Shown here in pieces: positions 57,986 through 64,000 of a DNA stretch of 64,000 bases. Within the stretch, counting starts at the first letter, position 1. Each line of letters starts with the position of its first letter. The stretch lies in the NCBI RefSeq assembly GCF_030317115.1, contig NZ_JASZYF010000012.1, positions 1 to 64,000 of the forward strand, read 5' to 3'. The notes beneath the pieces were generated by a model that saw only the letters and a list, made by a program, of their open reading frames with translations, ran no database searches and was not told the DNA's origin. The translations under genes and the position numbers were made by a program. The stretch is from Variovorax gracilis. GTDB lineage: Bacteria; Pseudomonadota; Gammaproteobacteria; Burkholderiales; Burkholderiaceae_C.

Positions 57986-58080
57986 CCGCGCCCAAACTGC
58001 GCCACCGCGTGGGCGAACAGCCCGGCGCGCGGTCCCCAGGCCCGTCCTCACGCCGGTGGTGCAACGCCAGGGAGCTCCGA

Positions 58081-58899
58081 TCAGCGATCGCGAGATTGCG
58101 GTACGCCGGCCAGCATGGCGTCGAGCCGCAGCGCGTCGCCCACGGACTCGCCGGCCGCGGAATTGTCGAAGATGCACCAGCAGTGCTCGGCGTGTACAGC
58201 TGCCGCCGACAGCCGCGGCGCGAGCAAGCCGAGGAGGACATCCTCGTAACGCGACCAGTACATGCGCGGGGATCCGTGCAGCCGCAGGTAGACGGTCTGC
58301 GGCCATCCGCCCGGTGCCGCTCCCGCGTCATGGCGCACCGGATCCGCCAGCACGCGGCCGAAGCGCCAGCTCGCGAGCAGCGCATCGACGTCCTGCGTGA
58401 ACCAGCTGACGTGACGCGGCTCGATCGCCACCGGCCCTGCATAGCGCCGACGCAGCGCGGCAGCGAATCGGTCTGTCACGTGCGCGTCGAAGCTCAGGCT
58501 GGGCGGAAGCTGCACCAGCAAGCAGCGCAGTTGCGTTCCAAGGCCTTGGACCTGATCCCAGAACGGATCGAAAACAGGCATCGCGCGAACCAGGCGCAGC
58601 TCGTGCGTGATGGCCTGCGGGAGTTTGACGCTGAAGGCGAAGTCGGGTGGCGTGCTCGCGGCCCAGCGCTCGTAGGTCTGACGGCGATGCGGCCGATAGA
58701 ACGAGCTGTCGATCTCCACGGAGTTGAAGCGGGTCGCATAGCGCGCGAGTTGCGAGGGCCCCTCGCCGAACGCGGCCGCAAAGGCGCGCGGCACATTCCA
58801 GCCGGCGCAGCCCAGATGGAGCCGGCGACCCCACAGTGCTGCAGGGTCGACGCCTCGCGTCGCGTAAGCGCGTGGGGGTCCGTCTGCAGGGTGGTTCAT
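58081..58899 (-). CDS. DUF72-family protein
   Basis: A 272-residue TIM-barrel-like protein of the DUF72 group, widely distributed and of unknown function. Typical segments are LHLGCAGWNVPRAFA, LARYATRFNSVEIDSSFYRPHRRQTYERWAASTPPDFAFSVKLPQAITHE, CLLVQLPPSLSFD, GPVAIEPRHVSWF and VYLRLHGSPRMYWSRY. ATG 58899 is chosen; the frame to 59142 is not supported. The DSSFY and KLPQAITHE motifs are in place, so the gene appears intact. It is monocistronic. Confidence 0.87.
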   Translation of the reverse strand: MNHPADGPPRAYATRGVDPAALWGRRLHLGCAGWNVPRAFAAAFGEGPSQLARYATRFNSVEIDSSFYRPHRRQTYERWAASTPPDFAFSVKLPQAITHELRLVRAMPVFDPFWDQVQGLGTQLRCLLVQLPPSLSFDAHVTDRFAAALRRRYAGPVAIEPRHVSWFTQDVDALLASWRFGRVLADPVRHDAGAAPGGWPQTVYLRLHGSPRMYWSRYEDVLLGLLAPRLSAAAVHAEHCWCIFDNSAAGESVGDALRLDAMLAGVPQSRDR

Positions 58900-59135
58900 T
58901 TCGCCTTCATCGACCAGAGGCCGCCGGTCGACTGTGACGCGCGCGGCCGACCTCTCCGCGCAGCGCCTGCCTCGACGGCGGGTGGCCCGTGTCCTACGCC
59001 TTCGCATCCGTCGGGGCATGCATGCGAGCGATTTCGGCCCGTGCGGCGGTCGAGCGACGCGGACGGTCAGGCACGCACGAATGGACAGTTGCGGAAGAGG
59101 GCGTGCAGTGCCTTTGGTGCCACTGCGCGATCCGC

Positions 59136-59483
59136 CTACCACTCATCGCACAGGTTGTTGTGCTGCGTTTCGCGCGACCATTCGTCGATGAAGTTGCAAG
59201 CCCTTGAATCCAGGGCCCAGCCAATGCACTGCGGATCCATGCCGTCGCTGGGGATCGCGATGCAAAGCAGGCACGCGCCTCGGTAGAACAACTCGGCATG
59301 CGCTGGTCTCGTGCTCGAGCCAGTGGCTTCGACATGCACGGACCAGCCGCGGTACTCGAAGTCCGAGCCGCTGTCGGAAGGTGTCGTTTCGGGTGCCTCC
59401 TTACCTGCGGGATGCTTTCCTGTCGTGCCGTTGCGTCCGAACCGGCACAGAGACGCACGGCTTGGCGGGAAATTGCCCGTCAT
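59136..59483 (-). CDS. Hypothetical protein
   Basis: A 115-residue protein whose C-terminal two-thirds looks globular: DFEYRGWSVHVEATGSSTRPAHAELFYRGACLLCIAIPSDGMDPQCIGWALDSRACNFIDEWSRETQHN. The first ~35 residues are low-complexity, so a later start is likely. No named family. The ordered YRGWSVHVEA and CNFIDEW segments are unlike shadow frames, and resemble small conserved proteins of unknown function in related bacteria. Confidence 0.5.
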   Translation of the reverse strand: MTGNFPPSRASLCRFGRNGTTGKHPAGKEAPETTPSDSGSDFEYRGWSVHVEATGSSTRPAHAELFYRGACLLCIAIPSDGMDPQCIGWALDSRACNFIDEWSRETQHNNLCDEW

Positions 59484-59803
59484 TGTGAAACGTCGGCACG
59501 TACCTTGCGACTGATCTGATGCCGTCAGGCACTTCTCCAGCGTTTCGCGACGTGCCTCGATGGCCTGCGCCTCTCCCTCTCTCTCTCTCTCTCTCTGGGC
59601 GGGTTGACCCCTTGAGGACGCGGGCGCGAGGTCGTCCTGGTCGCACCGGCCCGTGCAGTCTTACACCGCATGCGAGCAGGTCTTTGAATTCGGTGCGTTC
59701 AGGCCCCTGCTGTCGGACATCGGTGGCGTTGCTTGTCAAGCTCCTTGGAGCGTTCGGCGCACTGGGTGGACTGCCGGCCTGTCAGTGATCAGGTGAGCGA
59801 TGA
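59484..59803. other. Intergenic stretch containing a CT repeat
   Basis: About 320 bases with no supported gene. The notable content is the dinucleotide tract at 59577-59596, listed separately. Frames on both strands are short and unrecognised. Confidence 0.4.
59577..59596 (+). repeat. (CT)10 simple sequence repeat
   Basis: Ten uninterrupted CT units, preceded by an imperfect CTCTC run from 59571. Slipped-strand copy-number change is possible. It is not inside a supported gene; the nearest starts are the minus-strand genes at 59483 and 60688. Confidence 0.9.
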
Positions 59804-60688
59804 TCAGGACGACCCATCGCCTTGCAGAACGACCCTGAAGGTGCGCGCGAGAATCCTTGCGTCCAGTTGAAGCGACCATTCCGACACATATCGGGCATCG
59901 AGAGCAACGCGGTCGGCGTACGGAAGGCGATTCCGGCCGCTCACCTGCCACAGGCCCGTGATGCCGGGACGCATGTGGCAGTAGTGGACCCAGCCGGGAC
60001 CGTACATGCTGCGCTGGCGAACCATGCAAGGTCGAGGGCCCACCAGGCTCATGTCGCCCTTCAACACGTTGTAGAACTGCGGTAGCTCGTCGAGGCTCAG
60101 TCGCCTGATGACCCGCCCGACGCGCGTGACGCGTGCATCGTCGTTCAGTTTCTGGAACTCGTCCCACTGACTTCGCGCCACGGGATCGTTCATCAGTTGA
60201 CGCGCGAGGACGTCGTCCGAACCCTTCACCATCGATCGGAACTTGCAGCAGCGAAAGAGGCGCCCGCCCTGTCCGAGGCGAGCCTGCCAAGAGTGCACCG
60301 GCGGGCCCATCCCGACGAGCACCGCCGCGGCGACCACGAGGTACAGCGGCCCGAGAAGCACGAAGAACAGCAGTGCTCCAACGATGTCCACGGAGCGTTT
60401 GAGCGCGCGCTGCGGGCCTGTGAGACAGCAGGGTTCCGGGAGACTTTCCGCGCGAGAGCCGACGGGGTACAACCAGCGTGGCGAATCGCCGCGCGCGTCG
60501 CGTCGAGGTGAGGGCATGACCGGTTTCTTGGACAGATTGAAGGAAAACACGGGAAGGGCGCTGAGGCCGGTCCAGCCACTGCCGCGTCCAGCACAGGTCG
60601 CCATCGGCAGGGCAAGCTGCTCTTGTCCTATCATGCCCGTATCGAGGATGTAGGACAGGGGCTCGTGTCGCGGTCCCACTGGTAACAC
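59804..60688 (-). CDS. Undecaprenyl-phosphate sugar transferase (polyprenyl glycosylphosphotransferase family)
   Basis: About 294 residues from GTG 60688; ATG 60517 would give 237 residues and is nearer the usual start of the catalytic domain. The PHPT transferase domain begins ALKRSVDIVGALLFFVLLGPLYLVVAAAVLVGMG (membrane helix). It then shows RLGQGGRLFRCCKFRSMVKG, RVTRVGRVIRRLSLDELPQFYNVLKGDMSLVGPRP and RPGITGLWQVSGRN, all diagnostic. It starts exopolysaccharide or O-antigen synthesis by moving a sugar-1-phosphate onto undecaprenyl phosphate. No other polysaccharide genes adjoin it, so it is an isolated copy. Confidence 0.92.
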   Translation of the reverse strand: MLPVGPRHEPLSYILDTGMIGQEQLALPMATCAGRGSGWTGLSALPVFSFNLSKKPVMPSPRRDARGDSPRWLYPVGSRAESLPEPCCLTGPQRALKRSVDIVGALLFFVLLGPLYLVVAAAVLVGMGPPVHSWQARLGQGGRLFRCCKFRSMVKGSDDVLARQLMNDPVARSQWDEFQKLNDDARVTRVGRVIRRLSLDELPQFYNVLKGDMSLVGPRPCMVRQRSMYGPGWVHYCHMRPGITGLWQVSGRNRLPYADRVALDARYVSEWSLQLDARILARTFRVVLQGDGSS

Positions 60689-60803
60689 GGGGTCAATGCC
60701 CCGAGCGCTCGGCGATGAGCGCGTCCACCAAGGTCGACCGAACCTGCGTTGACGCGTGAAAGCCGCTCTCGCGCTCCTCGGGGAATCCCCAGGGAAGGCG
60801 CCC

Positions 60804-61412
60804 CTACGCCGTGTGGTGGCTGAGGAAAAGCGCCACCGTCGAAGCAGCCAGCTTGCGCTGCTCCCGCGGCGTCAGCTTCGGCTGTCCCATCGCGACCTGC
60901 GGCCAGAAGGCCACGCCTTTCACCAGACTCTCGAGCTGCTGCACCGCCAAGGGGGCGTCGCCGGCCTTCAGACGGCCGTCCTTCTGCGCCGCCCGGATCC
61001 ACGCGAGCATGCCGCCTTCCTTCTCGCCCAGCCGGGAGATCATGTCCTTTGCGCGTGCGGGCGAATGCATGGCCGCCGCGATGGCGACACGCGCCAGGTC
61101 GAGGAAGTTGTCATCGGAAAGCAACGCCATCTTCTGCATCACCAGCGCGAGCAGTTGCGCCTCGAGCGGTTCATCGGCATGGTAGGGCAGATCCATCCGA
61201 CTGGCGCTGCTGTCCCAAAGCACGCGAAGGATCTCCGCGAAGAGTTCGTCCTTGCTCGGGAAATGGTTGTAGAGCGTGCGCTTCGACACCTCGGCGCGCG
61301 CGGCCACCTTGTCGACGCTCGTGGCATCGAAGCCATTGGCCCGGAACTCGGCGATGGCGGCCTGGACGATCGCCTCGCGCTTGCGGTCGGTCAGACGCTG
61401 TTGCTCGGTCAT
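60804..61412 (-). CDS. TetR-family transcriptional regulator
   Basis: A 202-residue TetR regulator. The N-terminal helix-turn-helix is DRKREAIVQAAIAEFRANGFDATSVDKVAARAEVSKRTLYNHFPSKDELFAEILRVLWD (residues ~9-65). The C-terminal part is an all-helical ligand-binding domain of the AefR-like type (LQLESLVKGVAFWPQVAMGQPKLTP). It is divergent from the MBL-fold gene at 61515; a long palindrome at 61467-61488 between the two starts is the likely operator. The ligand is unknown. Confidence 0.92.
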   Translation of the reverse strand: MTEQQRLTDRKREAIVQAAIAEFRANGFDATSVDKVAARAEVSKRTLYNHFPSKDELFAEILRVLWDSSASRMDLPYHADEPLEAQLLALVMQKMALLSDDNFLDLARVAIAAAMHSPARAKDMISRLGEKEGGMLAWIRAAQKDGRLKAGDAPLAVQQLESLVKGVAFWPQVAMGQPKLTPREQRKLAASTVALFLSHHTA

Positions 61413-61455
61413 ACGCCATCTTACACCGATGGGTTTACTTTTTTCGCGTCCGCCC

Positions 61456-61488
61456 CTACACTGTGAAACTACACTGTGCAGTGTAGTT
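61456..61488. promoter_or_regulatory. TetR-type operator: 10-bp inverted repeat plus a direct half-repeat
   Basis: The arms AACTACACTG (61467-61476) and CAGTGTAGTT (61479-61488) are perfect inverted repeats separated by TG. The decamer CTACACTGTG also occurs 13 bases upstream at 61456-61465, in direct orientation to 61469-61478, making a possible second half-site. It lies between the TetR start (61412) and the MBL-fold start (61515), where it can control both genes. Confidence 0.75.
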
Positions 61489-61514
61489 ACGTGGTGCGCC
61501 GTCGCCGCAATCGA

Positions 61515-62642
61515 ATGAATCGCTCGCTTGTCCGTCTTCTTGTCACCGGAGTCTTCGCCATCATGGCCACTGTGCCCCTTTGTGCCTCGAGCGCCATCCC
61601 GTCCGCGCCTGCCATGTCACCACAGGAGCATGACGGCAAGTTTCGCAACGTCGTGCCACGCGAGGCGCCCGGCTTGGCAAAGACGCTCGCCATCGCCTGG
61701 CGCGTCCTCACGCAGAAGCCCGACACCACGGTGCCGCGCGAGCCGATTCCGGTACACGCGCTGAGCGCGGCCCGGCTGGAACAGGCGCCCGATGCGAGCC
61801 TGTTCCGCCTGGGACATTCCACCCTGCTGTTGAAGTTGGGGGGCGAGCTGTGGCTCACCGACCCGGTGTTCTCCGAGCGGGCGTCGCCGGTTCAGTGGTT
61901 GGGGCCCAAGCGCTTTCATCCGCCGCCCATCGGCATCGACGAGTTGCCGCCGATCAAGGGCGTCATCCTGTCGCACGACCATTACGATCATCTCGACGAG
62001 GCGGCCATCATGAAGCTGGCGCCGAAGGTGGGCGTGTTCGTGACGCCGCTCGGCGTGGGAGATCGTCTGATCGCCTGGGGCGTCGACCCCGCCAAGGTGC
62101 GCCAGCTGGACTGGTGGCAGGAGACCACCGTGCAGGGGGTACGCCTGGTCGCCACGCCGGCGCAGCATTTCTCTGGCCGCGGGCTCTTCGACGGCGATCG
62201 CACCCTGTGGGCGTCGTGGGTCATCGTGGCCGACAACCTGCGCCTGTTCTTCAGCGGCGACACCGGCTATCACGCCGACTTCAAGACCATTGGCGAGCGC
62301 TTCGGGCCCTTCGACGTGACGCTGCTCGAAACCGGCGCGTACGATGTGCAATGGCCGGATGTGCACATGCAGCCCGAGCAGACGCTGCAGGCCCATCGCG
62401 ACTTGAAGGGCCGCTGGCTGATGCCGGTGCACAACGGGACCTTCGACCTCGCAATGCACGGTTGGGCCGAGCCGTTCGACCGCATCGACGCCCTTGCCGT
62501 GGCAGGTGGTATTGCGCTGGCCACGCCAGCAATGGGCGAGCGGATGTCGCTTCGGCAACCGCAGGCCGGCGGGCGCTGGTGGCGGGAGTCGCAGACCGCT
62601 GTCGCGACCGACCGCCAGCGGACCGCCCGCGCGCCGGTCTGA
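61515..62642 (+). CDS. MBL-fold metallohydrolase (exported, NAPE-PLD/RomA-like)
   Basis: A 375-residue metallo-beta-lactamase-fold protein. It has an N-terminal signal or anchor (NRSLVRLLVTGVFAIMATVPLCAS). The metal site motif SHDHYDHLD is near residue 155, then TPAQHFSGRG with a His, FFSGDTGYH with the bridging Asp, and MPVHNGTFDLAMH with the final His. FRLGHSTLLLKLGGELWLTDPVFSER is typical of the NAPE-phospholipase D-like/UlaG branch. The substrate may be a phosphodiester or lactone. It is probably induced when the divergent TetR repressor is released. Confidence 0.9.
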   Translation: MNRSLVRLLVTGVFAIMATVPLCASSAIPSAPAMSPQEHDGKFRNVVPREAPGLAKTLAIAWRVLTQKPDTTVPREPIPVHALSAARLEQAPDASLFRLGHSTLLLKLGGELWLTDPVFSERASPVQWLGPKRFHPPPIGIDELPPIKGVILSHDHYDHLDEAAIMKLAPKVGVFVTPLGVGDRLIAWGVDPAKVRQLDWWQETTVQGVRLVATPAQHFSGRGLFDGDRTLWASWVIVADNLRLFFSGDTGYHADFKTIGERFGPFDVTLLETGAYDVQWPDVHMQPEQTLQAHRDLKGRWLMPVHNGTFDLAMHGWAEPFDRIDALAVAGGIALATPAMGERMSLRQPQAGGRWWRESQTAVATDRQRTARAPV

Positions 62643-62856
62643 AGCACGGCGCGCGAAGGCAGTCGATTGCCCCCTGTGGGCCATCGGCGTCCAGCGCATC
62701 GTGCCGGAACGCGCTGACTCTTCGATCGTCGGTCTGCGGCCCGCAACCTGACCTTCGTATGCGCACGTCGAGGGGCCTGCAACTGCGCATTTGACTCTGG
62801 CCGGCGCCCGTTGATACTGGACGATGCATCGTCGCGTCACCCGGAAGGCGGACATC

Positions 62857-63834
62857 ATGAATAGGCGAGACATCTCCGTGGGGCTGTTTGCACTGGTCGT
62901 GCTGCCGCAAGTGATGCGGGCACAGGAGCCGGGCAGGATCTACCGGATCGGCTGGCTGGACGTTGGACCGCCAGAGCCGACCCAAGCTCCCTATTCGCCT
63001 GAATGGGTCCAGGGCATGGCCAAGCTCGGATGGATCCTCGACACGAACCTGGTCGTCGTCTACAGGCATACCGATCGAACGGAGCGTCTGCCTGCGCTTG
63101 CGGCAGAGCTTGTGCGCCTGAATGTGGATGTCATCGTGACCTACGCCGCGCCACAGACGGAGGCTGCGAAACAGGCCACAGGCACCATCCCGATCGTGTT
63201 CATGGTTCATGGCGATCCCTTGGGGCGGGGACTCATCGCGAGTCTGGCAAGACCCGGAGGGAACATCACCGGTAGCAGCCAAATGCTGCCCGAACTGTGT
63301 GTGAAGCGCGTGCAGTTGTTGAGGGAATTGCTCCCGGGTGCCTTGCGCATCGCGGTGCTTTGGAACGTCGCCAATCCCGCAAAGCTGAGGGATTGGGAGG
63401 CGACCCAGCAAGCCGCCCGTGACCTCGCGTTCAAGCTCGAACCGTGCCATTTCACAGGGCCGGATGACGTGCAAGCCGCGTGTCAGATGGCCCTGAAAGC
63501 CAGGGCAGATGCATTGATGACGCTCGAAGACCCGCTCACTTGGCTATTCCGAAGCACCATTGTTGATTTCGCGGCAAGCGCGCGACTGCCTGCGATCTAC
63601 TCAGGGGAGTACGCGCAGATCGGGGGATTGATGTGCTACTCCATCAACGGCCACGAACTCCATCGGCTGAATGTGTATTACCTCGACAAGATCTTCCGGG
63701 GTGCAAAGCCTGCCGATCTGCCGGTTGCCCAGCCAATGGTTTTCACACTGGCAGTGAATCTCAAGACCGCAAAGGCGCTCGATCTGACGATACCGAAGCA
63801 CATCCTGACGCGCGCAGAAGTCATCATCAGCTGA
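62857..63834 (+). CDS. Orphan ABC transporter substrate-binding protein (PF04392/TrpX-like)
   Basis: A 325-residue periplasmic binding protein from ATG 62857, preceded by GGAAGGCGGACATC. The signal is NRRDISVGLFALVVLPQVMRAQ. Core segments are YRIGWLDVG, LAAELVRLNVDVIVTYAAPQTEAAKQATGTIPIVFMVHGDPLGRGLIASLARPGGNITGSSQM and the C-terminal FTLAVNLKTAKALDLTIPKHILTRAEVII. The last segment is classic for this family. No permease or ATPase lies beside it. It resembles the orphan at 20548. Confidence 0.9.
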   Translation: MNRRDISVGLFALVVLPQVMRAQEPGRIYRIGWLDVGPPEPTQAPYSPEWVQGMAKLGWILDTNLVVVYRHTDRTERLPALAAELVRLNVDVIVTYAAPQTEAAKQATGTIPIVFMVHGDPLGRGLIASLARPGGNITGSSQMLPELCVKRVQLLRELLPGALRIAVLWNVANPAKLRDWEATQQAARDLAFKLEPCHFTGPDDVQAACQMALKARADALMTLEDPLTWLFRSTIVDFAASARLPAIYSGEYAQIGGLMCYSINGHELHRLNVYYLDKIFRGAKPADLPVAQPMVFTLAVNLKTAKALDLTIPKHILTRAEVIIS

Positions 63835-64000
63835 CTCAATCGCTCGCCGCGATCAAGCGGCGCTGGGGCACTGCATTGCGGGCGTTCGATCCGGTGGCTC
63901 GAACGCCTCCTCCGGGCCCAGACTCGCATTTCGGAGGCGTGGAGAGCCGTCATTCGAACTTGCGTTCGTGCGATCTCCGGAGGGCAGGCGGGCAGGCGAC
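63835..64000. other. Right-edge sequence without a supported gene
   Basis: The last 166 bases show no clear gene. CGCCGC and GCGGCG with a 6-base spacer (63845-63862) could fold weakly downstream of the binding-protein stop, but there is no U-run. Confidence 0.35.

Noticed and set aside
1-64000. CRISPR arrays, rRNA or tRNA genes, prophage
   Set aside because: No regularly spaced repeats, no recognisable RNA gene sequence and no phage structural genes were seen by reading; a dedicated tRNA search was not possible.

Overview
The window reads as chromosomal DNA of a metabolically versatile betaproteobacterium of the Burkholderiales, most likely Comamonadaceae and Variovorax-like. This rests on very high GC with long GC-driven antisense open frames, four Bug-type (tripartite tricarboxylate transporter) solute-binding proteins, and the gene families present. 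I see no rRNA, tRNA or CRISPR array. The taxon is an inference from gene content, not a measured assignment.

Layout. (1) 1-8114, plus strand: the end of an alicyclic/pimelyl-CoA type beta-oxidation cluster. It holds a partial badI, a Bug protein, an acyl-CoA dehydrogenase, glutaryl-CoA dehydrogenase, an acyl-CoA synthetase, ETF-ubiquinone oxidoreductase and a MaoC hydratase. Two single-base frameshifts lie here, at about 1472 and about 2240. (2) 8219-10733, minus strand: an exported amidohydrolase and a LysR regulator. (3) 10870-20478, plus strand: ten closely packed genes divergent from the LysR gene. They encode an SMP-30 lactonase-like protein, a FAH-family hydrolase, a cyclase, a DenD-like epimerase, an SDR, an alpha/beta hydrolase, three Bug proteins and a cupin. 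This is a catabolic operon whose substrate I cannot name. (4) 20548-28330: accessory and small genes, including an orphan ABC-type binding protein, a metallopeptidase, an MFS exporter, a lipoprotein and several small exported proteins.

(5) 28331-48312: the clearest system, a complete picolinic acid (pic-type) degradation locus. The minus-strand lower pathway (nicF/picF, nicX/picD, nicD/picE, nicE/picG, a picC-like decarboxylase, a pirin) runs away from a MarR-type picR-like gene. A four-component Rieske hydroxylase (picB-like) is on the minus strand. Divergent from it, on the plus strand, are a TRAP transporter (dctPQM), a three-subunit molybdenum hydroxylase (picA-like, its 2Fe-2S subunit fused to a CoxG-like domain) and an ABC transporter. 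Together they would import picolinate and convert it by 6-hydroxylation, 3-hydroxylation, decarboxylation to 2,5-dihydroxypyridine, ring cleavage, deformylation, deamidation and isomerisation to fumarate. Three TCAG-N4-CT(GA/AA) palindromes lie in the control regions; two of them overlap the predicted -10 elements of the divergent picB and TRAP promoters.

(6) 48442-52619: a two-gene signalling operon, made of a response-regulator/PP2C/STAS phosphatase and a hybrid histidine kinase. (7) 52705-64000: a gene-poor stretch of small hypotheticals, a GAF protein, a methyltransferase, an IS1182-type transposase remnant, a DUF72 protein and an orphan sugar transferase. It ends with a TetR/MBL-fold divergent pair sharing a strong palindrome, and a second orphan PF04392-type binding protein.
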